Below, piece after piece: positions 1 to 12,301 of a stretch of 64,000 nt of DNA (positions are counted from its first letter, which is position 1; each line of letters starts with the position of its first letter). A program made the translations under genes and the position numbers. Location of the stretch: NCBI RefSeq assembly GCF_026914185.1, contig NC_070561.1, forward strand, positions 2,418,001 through 2,482,000, read 5' to 3'. The notes under the pieces are model-generated. The model saw nothing but the letters and a program-made list of their open reading frames with translations, did not search any database and had not been told where the DNA came from. The DNA comes from Puccinia triticina (taxonomy: Eukaryota; Basidiomycota; Pucciniomycetes; Pucciniales; Pucciniaceae).

Positions 1-1456
1 ATTGTCAGGTGTTAATTTTCTCTTGTTATTAGCTGGTTGAAAATCTGAAGGCTCAAGAGAGTTAATCTGATGTGAACTTAATTCTGGGCTATGCTCAAAA
101 GCACCAAGTGTTAGGTCATCATAGTAAGTAGCATGAAGGGATGAGGGGAGGGTACTGATCGAGAGTTTCACGGAGGAAAGTAAAATAAAATGTGTGCCGA
201 GAAACCAAAAATAATGGCTTGAATTCATTTTCATGAAGAAATTCTACAATTGGTTACTGAAGACTTCAGACTCCAGTTTGCTGAGCTGGTAGTATAAGAT
301 GAGCAGTCAATGATTCAATTTTCCACACGTTTTAACCACTCACTTGTATTGTCGTGGATACAAGTCATGAAATGATTTACGATACAATTCCTCACGCAGA
401 CTAGTCGGATTTGTTGATTGGTGAACCGCGGTAAAGTTGTGTGTAGATTGAGCCCTCGTCTTGGGATCGCTCCGATGACACTTTCATGGAAAGAGTTTTA
501 GGAACAGTCGGAGACCAAAGCCGGCAGCAAACGACCTCGACTGCTCGGTGGTGGTTTCTTAGAGAGACAAGTCCGCCCGACGTGTCGCGTCATCGGCGAG
601 CCCAATTCCGACCTCAAAAGCGCGAAGGGCGAGCCTCTCAGATAAGGCTAAGCTCGGTTGCGAGGCCTGTCGATCCAGCGGAGGTGCAGGCAAGTCGCTC
701 CTGGCGCGATGCGCTCCACTTGTGCATGGCCTGTCGAGAGCATGAGACACCACTGTTGCTGCCCTTCTGATTTGTTACTGAGGCTTACCAGATACCACGT
801 GTATTTATTTTTGAAGTCCAAAAGCAGCTCACCAGCGATGTATTATTTCTCAACTCCAGCCTACAGGTGAGCTGGGGACTCTCAGACAAGGGAAGCGATC
901 CCTTAACTGGGATACACGACCATATTGCAGCTGGAGGACTTCTATACGGCCCAAACTCAATCAAGATAAATGCGGCCATGATCTGGGGGGCAGGAGTGAG
1001 TGAAATTAAACGCGAGGGTTGAGGATTAATTCAGTGATTCAAATTGGCCATCAAGCAAGACAGAGAGAAACAAGGAGAAAACGATCAAGGGAGTAGGATT
1101 AGTAAGAGGATGCTTTTTTTGTAAACGTTTGTAGTCAGTAACCATCCGAAGAGAGCATTAACAGTGACCAGGGAATTATTAGCTAATGTTAATCAAGTAT
1201 CTTTGAAAGTGGTGGAATGACTCTTTTTTGAGGGTTTCGATAAAAGCTTGATTTGAAGGTGTTTGGCTACGTTAAGAATGAAGAGGAGATGGGTTGAAGT
1301 AAAACACACAAGGCGCGTGACGAGGATAGTTACAGAAATGGTGTATGATTCTGAGTCTTTCGACGGAGGAAGAGAAGAAGTTGGGTTCGTTGAAGCGTCC
1401 CTCAGAGCTGGAGTTGGTACATCGAATCGAGCCTGCTGCAACAATCTCCAAGTTCC
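1..1456. other. Intergenic DNA, no gene recognised
   Basis: Short open frames exist on both strands (the longest is about 95 codons near 486-770), but none shows a recognisable domain, a convincing splice pattern or a biased composition. No repeat with clear ends is visible. The right part is the 3' flank of the CYSTM gene, which reads leftward. Confidence 0.5.
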
Positions 1457-2112
1457 TCAGAATAGACAGTCACATAGGGCCTCTTCGGCACAGCAACTAC
1501 ACCCAAAGCCAAAACAGCACGTTAGCCTTGGAGTCTGAATCCACGGGATATACGCGGGGCGTGTTCGTCAAAACGAAATTTGTTTTGAAGGAAGGGCTTA
1601 CCAGAGACAGGCACCAGCGAGACAGGCTAGACACCCGGTACCGCCGCCACCGCTTTTCTTCGCCGGAGGTTGCTGGACGTAGACCTGAATATCGACGGGT
1701 TGGAGCCAAGTTTAGCTTAGGTCAGCGCGTGCGACATGATAAAGAATGAGGACCTGGGAAAGCGTTGAGAAATGGGCTCACAGCAGGTTGTTGCTGAGGG
1801 TATCCATACGGTTGTTGTTGCGCGGGGTAGCCTTGGGGTGCTCCACCTGGTGGCGGGTAGTATCCTCCTTGCTGTTGCGGTTGGCCGTATCTATTGGGTC
1901 AATGAGTCAGGATTAGTCAGCGCACTACTCAATGCTGAAGCCAGTCGAGAGAAGAACTAGAAGAAGCTTACTGGGGCTGTTGAGGACCTTTGCTGTAAGG
2001 GTTAATTCAGATTGATTGTGTTGTAAAAAGACGAGTATAAAGGGGTCAGCAGTCGTGGTGGGGCCAGGAAGAAAGGTTGATGACTCAACTTGTAGTAATC
2101 GTTGGCAGACAT
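1457..2112 (-). CDS. CYSTM (cysteine-rich transmembrane module) small protein
   Basis: Five-exon gene, exons 2090-2112, 1972-1992, 1782-1890, 1602-1684 and 1457-1496, coding for 91 aa. Introns have GT donors (GTTGAG, GTAAGC, GTGAGC, GTAAGC) and AG acceptors, and the phases agree. Residues 1-66 are rich in Gln, Pro, Gly and Tyr (YPPPGG, YPQQQP). Residues 67-91 hold the CYSTM core: a Gly run, then CLACLAGACLCCC, an acidic EE pair and a CDCLF end. CYSTM proteins are small tail-anchored membrane proteins linked to stress tolerance in fungi and plants; that role is family knowledge. The first donor (GTTGAG) is the weakest junction. No ORF of useful length covers the gene, so it is easily missed. 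The C-terminal cysteine block makes the family call firm. Confidence 0.87.
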
Positions 2113-3989
2113 GATGGCTGATGTTCAATTGGGATGTGTTGGAGATGGATGGGATTGGATGGTGATGATGATTGGGATGATTGGTATGTATGTGTCCTGG
2201 GAGGGGTGGGTGTGAGCTGGGGGTTTTGAAGTCCTGGGATGGGATGGGCAGTGCGATGGGTTAAAAGTCGGCAGTGCAAGCAGGGCAGACTGGAGTATGG
2301 ACTTAGCGTGGGACATGCGCTAAGCCATCTATGCTTACCTAATACCTATTTGCTGCTCCTATAACACATACTTTTCATCCCCTCCAACACGGCACATGCG
2401 CCCAGCGGATGGTTGAGAACCACAGGACGGGGCTATGTATGGTTTTGAACCGCGTTGGGCATCTTCGGAGCTTTCTGGTCGCTCAGACGTTGCTTCATCC
2501 GGGGAATTTGGGATCGAGACGGCAACGAGCGAACAGAGGGGTGGGCCAAGACGCTGTCCAGACACTCCCCAAAACAAGGAACAGTTCAAACCGGTAAAAG
2601 CCGCTCGCTCTGACTGAGAGCCAGATTTGGGAATCGACATCGGGAATCGGATTCATGTTGGCTGGCCTGGCAGAGCCTATGTGTTGTGCTACATCAAGTG
2701 CGATGAACATATCCCAACGGCCTCACAGAGCCCAGCAGACTATGCAGTGATTCAATTGGCAGACCGGCTCAAGCTCTTCCGGAGGATTGGTTGACGCGAT
2801 GATGATGATCCTAGACGATCTGCCATCCAAACAGGCAACGTCCTTTTCGACCTCGATGAATCCCGACTCGCATCAATCATCTCGGATAAGCGTGAGGACA
2901 TAGCCTGACATAGCTAGCAGTGTTGGACTAACCTAAATTCCAAAGAAATCTTTCTCTAAAATCTTGGGGTATGTACATATTCAGTCAAAGTTCAAACCCG
3001 AAGAACAAAATTCAAAGGCTTCAAAGGCAGCTTTTGGGACTGATTGTCTGGAACATCAAAGGTTGGCTGTTAGTGAGCTTGCTTGGGCAGACCCTGTATT
3101 TTCTGCAGCTCTGTGAATTCTCCGGGTGCTTTCAGAGAGGAAGGAAATTATTAAGGACTCGAGGGGGTTGAGTCAGAGATGACCTGCTCCCATCCACAGC
3201 GAGGTGACCGAAAACATTAAGCTCTGTACCGTCCCTGAGTTCGCTTAATACAGCGATGGCGGTGATGACAATCCAGTTGTGGCTACATCGAGCAGAAACG
3301 AGCAGAAAAAACACCCGCGGTAAAATGGATGGGGTTTTGTGTAGACACAGATTAGATAATTTCTAAGCTTTTTAGTGGTGTTCCATTGACAATTGCAAAG
3401 AGAATAGCGGGAAGAGGAAAGAAGAAAGCTGCATCTCCATCTCACATCCTACTTTTTTTTTCCGGATGAATCATGTGAGAGGGACATGAGCCAAGGAGAA
3501 AATAATTTGATGAGAACGCATGAACATACAAATGATACGTACATGAACCAAAGAAAAGAAAACGACGATCACAACAACAAACAACGGGGCGAGAGTACAA
3601 AGAGTGTTTACATTAAATAGAGCGGCAAAGGAGGTGTGCGAGGAAGAGGGGACAAGAGATCGGGACAAAAGATGAAAAAGATGTCGGAGATCAACATTGG
3701 GAAGGGAAGTATGTAGCCGAGGACAGATCGAGAGGAAAAGAAGAACAAATCCAGAGTTTCTAGAAAATTAAATAAGACCGGAGGCGAGATATGAGGGGAG
3801 AGAAGCTGTGGCAGGAGATATGACAGATATCGATGACTTGGGATACAAGCATGACAAAAGGAAATGAGAGGTGGTTAAAAATGCGAGTTGTTTTCTTTCT
3901 TTCTTTCTTTTTTTTTTTTTTGGTTCCTCAGATTCACGACGGACAGTGGCTTGCTGAATGTCTCAAATTCATAATGATACAGGGTCTTG
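2113..3989. other. Intergenic DNA between the CYSTM gene and the ammonium transporter
   Basis: This holds the promoter side of the CYSTM gene (left) and the 3' side of the transporter (right). Short frames on both strands have no recognisable domain. A pyrimidine-rich stretch lies at about 3896-3920. A spliced gene cannot be excluded. Confidence 0.4.
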
Positions 3990-6205
3990 CTAAATTTTAA
4001 AATTTGGGTTGGATGCTGGCACGTCGACTCGTTCTACTTCCGGTGATTGTCGCTGAGCCATCATCATCGAGCTATTGTGAGATTCAGCCGATCCTCCACC
4101 CGTTTCTCGGGTGGCTTTCAGGAGCTCATCGTGATAATCAAGATTCTCGAGGTCTCTTTCCAGGAGAGCATAATCGTAAGCACTATTTTTGTGTAATAGA
4201 AATACAAATCAGCTTCATGAACAAGAGCGTATATCAAAGGATCTACTGACCATTCTCCAAGCTCATGTTCATCAATTCCAATCACCTCGGCCTCAGGGGT
4301 AGCACGTAGGGAGAGTCCAGGGATGTAGTTCATGACGATAAGGATAATCAGAGTGGCCACAAAGGCGTATGCCATGATGGCGCACGAGCTTCCGAGTTGA
4401 TAGAGGATTTGCATGTAATGATGGTTAATCCATCCACCTGGAATCGCAGTTGTCCCGTCAAATGCAGCAACCCGATTATCGGCAAAGATCCCGGTCAATA
4501 TCGAGCCGACGAAACCTCCGATTCCGTGAGAGGCAAAGATATCTAGATAAGGAGGAAGAGAGCTTTGTTCAGTAAATCTGTGGGCACAGGAGAACATGGC
4601 TTGGGAAGCGATCAGCTGAGTCGAGCGGATAACTCACCAAGTGCATCATCGCATCCTAGCAGGATTTTCAGTTTGGTTGAGTAATTGCAAACCACCGCGG
4701 TGATCACTCCAATGGCAACACTTGCAGGCGTTCCGATGTAACCAGAGGCAGGGGTAACCCCAACTAAGCCCGCGATTGCTCCTGAGCAGAATCCGACCGG
4801 AGACCATTTGCGCTCTTGATAGTAATCTAGCAGCAACCAAGTCAGCCCTCCAACCGCAGAGGCCGTATTTGTGACCATGATAGCCTGGAATGCTCGCAAG
4901 TTAGCAGCCAGGGCCGATCCACCATTAAAACCAAACCTGAAACCACAAACCAGGCCATAATCAATGTGGAGAATCGTAACAAGTCTCCAGGACAATAAGC
5001 TTCTCACCATCCAAACCACAAGAGAGCAGTTCCTAGGACAACATGTGATACGTTGTGAGGCCTGTACGCAAGTTTCTCAGTTCCGTAGCCCCGTCTTTTT
5101 CCGAGCCAGATGCTGTAAGCGAGAGCGGCGGTTCCAGAGCTCATGTGGACAGGGCCTCCGCCGGCGAAATCAAGCGTTCCCATCTTGGCGGTCCATCCGT
5201 TTGGGTTCCAGGTCCAGCACTGTCATTAGACGGAGCGCAAGTTCAATAGGACGCAATTGGCAAGGTGTGTTCTCGGAAAAAAATAGCACTGACTGCAATA
5301 GGATCATAGACAAGGGTAGACCAGACAAAGGTAAACACTAAGGCAGGGGCGATCCGCCCTCGTTCGGCAATAGCGCCGAGGGCAATCATGGGAGTGATCT
5401 GTTACAGCAAAAGTTTTTTCGAAAGTATGAATATTGATGGACATCGCGGGCAGAGGCGAATTCGACTTACAGCTGCGAACATCATTTGATAAATTGCGTA
5501 TCCTAGGGCTGGGATCTGGTTGATAAGCAGGAACAACAAATAAGTTACGCTGTGCGAATTAGCACAACTTGTTGCAGTGTCACGATAGATAGACATGATT
5601 GAAAAAATATGGATATATTCGTACCTTAGGACCCCCGATTGACGGCTGCAGATCGACATCCATGAAGCCGAAGTTAGCCAGAGTGCCGATAAAGGCAGAA
5701 GCATTCGGGGCGAAGGAGAGACTGTATCCCCAGAAGAACCATTGGAAGGAGACGACGCCATAGACGGCCATGGACATGAAGATCATCGACAGGGCGTTTT
5801 TCCGTCTGAGGAGACCTGAGTAGAAGAATCCCAGCCCAGGAGTCATCTCAAGTGATAAGGATCGAGTGACAAACATAGCACAGTTAGTTAAGTGCTCTTC
5901 TATGTCCCGAGCATCGTCCATTTTCGAAAGGGTGGAAAGTAAAGACTAACAATCATCACCAGCGCGCTCGCCATCAGCATCCACGCCAGATCGCCTGGAT
6001 TGTAAGTGACCGGCGGAGTGCCATCTGCGGGTGTGGCTATGATCTCACCAACTACACAGGACAAGGAGAAGAAAGAAAACAGGATCAAAGTTAGTTCACC
6101 GTTATGTTATTGGCTAGTCGCGAGACACGGTGTCACCTGAGAGTAGGCAAGAGACGTGGATACGGCAAAAGGTGACAGACCTGGACCGGAGGTGATGTTG
6201 ACCAT
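3990..6205 (-). CDS. Mep/Amt family ammonium transporter
   Basis: Nine exons: 6181-6205, 5951-6051, 5625-5846, 5471-5515, 5294-5398, 5008-5219, 4638-4936, 4251-4542, 3990-4182. They total 1494 nt (497 aa), the usual size of fungal Mep proteins. The protein would be a trimeric plasma-membrane channel taking up ammonium. Visible family marks are the early PGLGFFYSGL segment (about residue 45), the signature starting DFAGG with GKR at its end (residues 183 on), and both pore histidines: His191 in the PVHMSSG segment and His342 in SHGIGG. Having His at the first position resembles the Mep2 class rather than yeast Mep1/Mep3, which have Glu there (family knowledge). The C-terminal tail after about residue 434 starts with the conserved YDYALLERDLENL-type segment. 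Exon 4 is only 45 nt. The start gives a short extracellular N-terminus with an N-I-T sequon. Confidence 0.94.
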
Positions 6206-7999
6206 TGCAATATCAACAGTGCTTTGGAATACTGTTGAAAGTGAAAGCTGAGGTGGAGGCGAATCGAAGATTATATGTGCTTAATTATTTATGAGTGATG
6301 AAAATATATGTTCTATTTATTTAACCGGATACTTTATAGCGTGATCTTGTCTCGATTCGGATTAGGATGGGGTACTGAGGAAGATCTTTCAAAGACGCTT
6401 TCCTTTATGTATGGTGATAGTTTATTCTTTATGTGGTTATTTAATGGGTTTGAGAATTGGAAGACTTGACTGGCTGGGGATCAAGATGAGGATGGGAAGG
6501 ACTTCATTGGTAATTGATGGGGATCAGGTTGGTTAAGATGGGTTGGTCCCTGGGGATGGAGGATCAGCAGTTCGAGGAAGGCGTGGCGGGTGTGAAAGAG
6601 AAAATAAATAAGGGACTGCGAAGGAAGTTCGGAGTCGGCCTGCTGAGTCTGGCTTTCCGGTGCTGGCTATCGGCTGGAGGGCTGTGTGTTTGTTTATCCT
6701 CTTGGCTGGCGGTCTTGGCACTTTCTGGGCTGGGGGGCGTGCAAAGAATAGTTCGGATGGGGTGGATGGCGATGGAGATATGGCCAAGTAAGTTCAAGCC
6801 TCCAACCACCGGAATGTCGATCTTAAGCGCAAGCGGCAACAGTCTCCAAGATGAAGCAAGACTGGGCAGTGGGAGGAAGGCCGCCGGGAGTCTGGAACGA
6901 ACGAGCCGGACTAGTGCCTTGCTATGTAGTGCGGTAAAGTATGCACATACCACCGAGCTCCGCGCCTAGATATGGACTTAACCACTTTATGTAAGCCCCA
7001 TCCTCGGTCGGAAAACTGCGGTCAATTGTTTTACGCATGTACCGGTTTCCTACTGACAACCAGACACCTGTCCTCAACGTGACTGGACTCCGCCGGAGTC
7101 ACACAACTCCAGCATTTGCCTCTGCTTCTGTCCTCTCATGTATTGACTTGGATGGGATTGATGCTGATTGATGAGAGTAGAAACTGTGCCACTGCCCACG
7201 AGTTCTGGCTGGTCTGTGGAAGACAGAAGGTTGCATGGATCACGTTGGTCACGAGCATCTGTGCAGAAATCTGCAAGATAAATATTTGGATAAATACAAA
7301 TGAAATGACAAGTGCCTCAGCACATTTTCTTGGGTTGAGAGTAAACTGAGTGTGGTCGAGTAGATGTGCTTTTCTGAGTCCTGACATTCAGGCCAACAGC
7401 TCACAAAGGCATCCCAGCCTTCACTAGAAATGTGGTTAACCTAGCAAGATCTCAACTTGGTTGCAATCACCAGGGGAGATATGTTCCCACTCTCCAGAGA
7501 GTGCCAGAGCTGAATTTTATGTGAGTTTTGGTTGCATGTCAGTCAGATGTGCATTAGGAAATGGTTCTGAATGTGTGTAAGAAAAAAATCAAAAACTTTT
7601 GGTAATAGTGTTGAAATTGATTCAGGAGTCAATGCAATGTTTTATAAAAACTTCTCATGATTTAAGGGGAACTCTTTTCCAAACTTTCAATGAAATCAGA
7701 TTTTGTTAAGTGCAAACTCAACAATAAATCATGTTGAATTTATGTTGAAGTGTAGCAAAACAGGCTAATAATTTCCAAATTCAATTTTTCTGTACAAAAC
7801 ATATTTCCCCAATTTCCTAATATTTTCACTCAGGCTCAAAAATACTAGCAAAAAAACATTAGAAACGAGCTTTATTTCCTCTGCAGAGCTTTTGATATGA
7901 AATGCAGAAAATTGTGCATCCCAATATTATCAAGTAGAATATGTCAATGCAGGCTTGAGCCAATTTATTGATAGGTAGTCGCCAAGGGGTGTTGGGTAC
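6206..7999. other. Upstream region of the ammonium transporter and repeat-rich intergenic DNA
   Basis: No gene is recognised. The first 300 bp is AT-rich and is probably the transporter promoter; I do not identify specific sites. A 151-codon frame at 6514-6969 has no domain and a comparable antisense frame, so I do not call it. At about 7460-7515 there is a 40-bp segment (CACCAGGGGAGAT.TGTTCCCACTCTCCAG) with an inverted near-copy at about 23305-23350, which marks both places as an old dispersed repeat. Confidence 0.4.
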
Positions 8000-9073
8000 T
8001 AGAGCTGGCCACTTTGCACCCACACTGCAAAAAAAACTGTGTCAACTGTGAGCAGTTGACATGGGGTAACTCTGAGGAAGCTTGTGGTGTTACACCAGCC
8101 TTACTCAAGGTTTGACTCAACCCAAGCTTCAATGCACAGTCACTGTACACCTTGCACAGTGACTGTGCCAACAAAGACACTTGTGCATTCAGGTGGAGTT
8201 ACAATGGCAGCTTGGCTTGAGTATCCTGCATGTCAACTGCAAGCAGTTGACCAAGTTTTTTTTGCAGTGCCATGTACCCATGCAGGTGCAGGTACCCGCC
8301 ACCTCTTTTGGCTGAAGTTCTGAATCCCAACATCCGCACTTGCACCCGCACCCACGCCTGCACCCGTTGGCGGGTACCTGGCGGCCTAGGAAGGTAACTG
8401 CGCAGATACCCGTGTCTTGTCCTTCAACTCAACAACCGAAAATAATCCCTTCCGGTTGGTGTGGCTTTATAATCTCTTTTAAAAGAAGGGTTTCTTCTGG
8501 TCAGAGAGTAAATAACAGCCTCTTTGACCAGAAGGTATTCCCTCTGGTTGGGAAGGATAAATGTCCTCAACAACCTGGAGGGCTTCCTGCTTGTGGCCAA
8601 GGTCTTTTAACCCCTGAAAACAAGAGGGTATCCTTCTGGTTGACAAGGTTGTACAGCCCGGAGGACCAGAATGAATCTCTTCTGGTCGCAGAGGTGATAT
8701 AGCCGCGGCGAACAGAAGGAATCCCCTCTGGTTGCAGAGGTGATACAACCTTGGCGACCAGAAGAAACCCTTCAGTTCACAGATTCTATACAGCCTCTGA
8801 AACCAAAAGGATTCCCTTCTGGTCGCCAAGGTTGGCTGGAGTTGCACAACCTTGACAACCAGAAGGAATCTGGGGGCAGGTGTGGGCATGTGTGGGTTCA
8901 AACTCTGAATACCTGGTATCCGTTAAATTTTACCCAGAATCCCAGAACCTGGACGCGCACCTGCTTGTCACCCAGATGTACGCGCGTACATGGTAATATC
9001 AGCATAGAGTTGGCAAATGGATACCCGCTGGATCTGGGCAAAGCAAAGTTACAAACCTGTCACAGGTACCCGC
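8000..9073. repeat. GGTACC-flanked element carrying a dual-palindrome tandem array (variant a)
   Basis: The left edge reads TAGAGCTGGCC. It resembles the inverse of the end of the similar element near 55725 (TAGAGATGGCC) and fits a hAT-like terminal motif. Inside are GGTACCCGC-type motifs at about 8290 and 8380, then about nine diverged units of roughly 46 bp from about 8440 to 8870 built on CCAGAAGGAAT..CTTCTGG alternating with GCAGAGGTGATACAACCTTGGC. More GGTACC-type motifs follow up to 9073, where the LTR element starts. No right-hand terminus with a matching duplication was found, so the right end is probably displaced by, or lost near, the LTR insertion. Confidence 0.55.
8023..8269. mobile_element. 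CACTA-type MITE
   Basis: A 247-bp insertion with terminal inverted repeats that start CACTGCAAAAAAAACT and continue through GTCAACTG..AGCAGTTGAC for about 40 bp. The flanks are a 3-bp direct repeat CCA (8020-8022 and 8270-8272). CACT termini plus 3-bp target duplications fit the CACTA/EnSpm superfamily. It carries no coding sequence. Removing it rejoins GCACCCATGTACCC in the host repeat. Confidence 0.7.
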
Positions 9074-9910
9074 TGTGGTGATTTATATAGGCGAGCGCGG
9101 TAGAATGTCCACGCGGGGAATGCACAAAGCCGCCCAGGCAGAGTGCATTCCGGTGACATAAGCACTGAGGATGAGGTCAGGAAAGCACGCTGGGAAAGCT
9201 TACAGAAAGTCACGCGCAGATTGGAATGCACGGATTGCGGATTGCGGATTGCGGATTTTGGATTGGGTATTTGGATTGGAGCGGAAAAAGACAGGGCTGG
9301 ACTGCGGCGGGACTACACACGTGGACTGGTAGCAGCGGCGCGTCAGTGGGTGAGCCATGACAGCCAGAGCGGGTTCCACCAGGTGGAACCAGGGTGAAGG
9401 CGGTGGCAAGAGAACAACTGACGGGGGCTAGACAGAGGACGGTGGGAGGACAAGAGTCAGAGAGGAGCGGAGTCTGGGAGAGTGGGCGGAGCTGGAGGAC
9501 TAGTGCGGGAAAGTGTCAGGTGTGCGGGATTGGGTGGGAACGGTGACATGCATGGAGGGAAGGACGGGGGTGGCTCAGGGTTTTCTCCTATCTTTATCCT
9601 ATCGAATTGTTACGAATTTCAATCATCATTGTACTTACAACTACGGACGTACAAGAGTTATTGAGAGATTATCTGTGTTCTTATTCTTATTAGAGATTTA
9701 CTGCAGATTCTGGCGCTTACAAAGTGCGGAGCTTTATTCACTGGCGGATTATTACGCTATAGATCAGGCTTGGTAGAGGAGCGCTGAAGGCTAGCGGAAA
9801 GTAGCAGTGCGGAGCCGAGTTACCGACAATCACACAGCCTGGACATCAATATTCTTGAAGAAGGCGGTCAGCGGACATTCTTCACCAGCTAACCATCCTT
9901 ATTTCTCACA
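9074..9910 (+). repeat. 5' LTR of element 1
   Basis: 837 bp from TGTGGTG to CTCACA, matching 18096-18985 along its length apart from short indels and substitutions. TGTG and CACA form the inverted ends. It contains a short run of tandem GGATTGC. It should hold the promoter of the element's RNA. Confidence 0.93.
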
Positions 9911-9912
9911 AG

Positions 9913-9930
9913 TGGGGGTCTGGCCGGGAA
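9913..9930 (+). other. Candidate primer-binding site of element 1
   Basis: Two bases after the LTR end the sequence reads TGGGGGTCTGGCCGGGAA. It starts with TGG, as expected for pairing with a tRNA 3' CCA. I could not assign the tRNA; the site may have mutated. It is unlike the primer site of element 2. Confidence 0.45.
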
Positions 9931-9986
9931 CCCAACTTTGTGTCGTTATCGGATACTCGGGAACTAGACTTGCACGGAAACGTTGA

Positions 9987-11645
9987 ATGAACCCTTTGGA
10001 AGGCGAATTCTTTACTCTAGGTGACGAAGAATCTCAGATTGGATCAGGAGGCTCGGACAGCGGAGACACGGTAATTGCGGAAAACAGAGAAGGTTCTTCT
10101 TCAAGACCAGCCAAAAGACAATCGTGGTTGGGATCAGCGGGAGGACCGAGACTAGGACAGATATTTTTTTCGTCGGCACGGAGTCAGTTTTCACCTAATC
10201 AGTCAATCGCGGCGAGGAGGCGACAGTTGTACCAGCGGAGCACCCTGAACGATTGACCAGCGGTGTCAGTGGGAGGAACGACGAGCGGAACTTACGGAGT
10301 TCGACCAGAGGAGACAGAAGAAGAGACCATGGAAGAAGCGCTGGGTGGACAATGACCTGCGGCTCCTGCACCAAGCGGAGCAAAGATACAGCCCAGGGAT
10401 TATCCGCACCTTAAGTTTTCAGAGGCGGAGGTGGAGCGTTTTATCGACCGGTTCGAAAGAGCGGCTCTGCAAGAAGGTCTGACGGATGCGGATAAAGCGT
10501 ACCAGGTGGTCAACTTCTTTCCAGAAGGCGAGGACTTGCGGGAAGTGGAGGACATGAAGGGGTTCAAGAGTAAGGATTGGACCAAGCTCAAGGAGGAGAT
10601 ACTTGAGAGGTGGGAAGATCGCGGACCCAGGTATCGGGAGAGTGACTTGGAGAAAGTGGCTTTGGAGCGTGCGGAACAGGGCGGTGTGCGGACAAGAGCG
10701 GAGTATGTGTCCTACATTACCAGTTTCGACCAGGTTCTGCGGTATCTGGAGCGGAACAAGATCACGACGGCCAATATGGGTACGACGAAGCGGATTTTCT
10801 TGAAGGGATTCGACCGGACCTTCACTGAGAAGGTGCTTTGGGGACTTAACGAGCAAGGACTGATAGTCAAACCACGGCTAGGTGGGCCGAAACTGCTGCC
10901 CAGCATGAAGGAGCTGCGCTCCGCTGTCAAGGTGGAACTCAAAGTGTTGGAGCTCATGAACAACAGCCAAGGAGATGCAGTTGTGAAGGCGGAACCGGCT
11001 CCGCAGGCGCCGGTGACGGTCAAAGACGTGAGTGACCTGGCGGATACGCTGAAAGAATTGAAGCTGTTCATGCAGAAAGCGGCGCACAAGCAACCAAAGG
11101 AACAACAGGCGGTCGTGTCACCAGCAGCCGCTCCCGCGGCTCCTCAAACGGACGGTGCTCCGCAGGCTGGCGGGATGCCGCCGTGGAGGCGAGGGCCTCC
11201 GGTGTGCGACTACTGCAAGGAAACTGGCCATATGCGGAATCAGTGCGAGTACTTCAAAACGGATTGGGCTGCGGGAAAAGTTTCCTTGTGGGGGCGCGCT
11301 TTCTTTTGGCCGGATCGTACGCCAGTGGATGGACCGGTTCCGAGGGACGTGGTGCGGGCCGGGCAACCTTTGGCGAAGGGAAAAGAGGTGGAAGGGAAAG
11401 TGAATATTGGGATGGTCAAGGGCATGGTGTGGAAGCCGCCGGCAGTGGCCAGCAGTGTGAAGTGCGTGCAAACGGGGGAAGTCTTCTTAGGGGAGCGTTT
11501 GGAGAAGATGGATTTGGATCCCGTTCCCGCTCCTAGAGCCAGACTGGAGCCGGTCAAGCAGCTTCCGGTAGCTCCGGTGGCGGGGGGCAACAAGAAAAGG
11601 CAGCAGAAGTTGCACGGCGAGCAATGGGCGCGGAAACCACGGTAG
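9987..11645 (+). pseudogene. Gag of element 1 (broken)
   Basis: One reading frame runs from an ATG at 9987 to a TAG at 11643-11645, but it is cut by TGA at 10254-10256 and 10353-10355. The long intact part (10356 on) carries the helical gag core and a CCHC zinc knuckle of the form C-X2-C-X4-H-X4-C near 11205-11250 (CDYCKETGHMRNQC). An Ala/Pro-rich linker precedes the knuckle. Gag would form the particle and bind the RNA. The first stop lies in a GATTGA context, as if a TCGA had changed. The end overlaps the protease frame by about 20 bp in the -1 frame. Confidence 0.85.
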
Positions 11646-12301
11646 CCCTTACCTTGAGGGAGCTGGCGGCAATTTCCCCGGTGATGGCGGATGAGATGAT
11701 CAGCGTGTTGAAAGAGGCGTCAGGTGAAAGGAAGCCAGCGGCAACGGCTGTCACCACTAATGCGGAAACTGCGGAGGTCAAGTGTGCGGAGATTGGACAC
11801 TCGCTGGACTCAATTCCCGTTCTACCATCTACAGCCGTGTCCTGCCCATTGGGATACGTGAGTATGAGGGTAGGAAACATCACAAAATGGGCTATGATCG
11901 ACACGGGGTACATGATCAACATTCTCCTGGCGGATTTGGCGTCGGAGGCTAACTTGGTGCTGCGGAAGACTCACATAAAAATCCGCACAATGGGTGGGTT
12001 TACTTGTGAAGTTGACGGGGTAGCGGAGGCGGAGACCGTGGAAGTGGCGAGAATGGTCAAGAAGTTATTGTTCTTGGTGACTAGGTCTCACGAGATCATC
12101 CTTGGTTGACCGGTGCTCTTTGCCTTTTGAGCGCAGCTGCGTTTCTGTCCCGCAAGGCAAGAGGAAGTGATGCGGGTGGAAGGGACTCACAGGAAGCAGT
12201 ACAAGACAATCATCTGCCAGCCTCAAAGCGGAGATTGGGTGACGGAGGTGGGCGATGGGGCACTGCATCACTGTGCGGAGCCTCCCGCGGAGAATTTTTA
12301 G
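11624..12301 (+). pseudogene. Retroviral-type aspartic protease of element 1 (broken)
   Basis: This frame lies -1 to gag. It has the protease active-site triplet in AMIDTGYMINIL and the distal EIILG segment. TGA codons at 12107-12109 (just after ILG) and 12128-12130 interrupt it, and the frame otherwise continues to TAG at 12299-12301. The related protease of element 2 is uninterrupted and continues past the same ILG with Arg, which supports the view that the first TGA is a mutated CGA. The residue after DTG is Tyr rather than the usual Ser or Ala, another sign of decay or divergence. Confidence 0.85.

Noticed and set aside
6514..6969. 151-codon plus-strand gene
   Set aside because: No domain, and an equally long minus-strand frame covers the same DNA; lack of stops reflects composition.
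10254..12130. TGA as a sense codon (alternative code)
   Set aside because: Host genes here use TGA as stop (for example K+ channel, MTG1 and CYSTM), and the intact relative has no TGA at these places.
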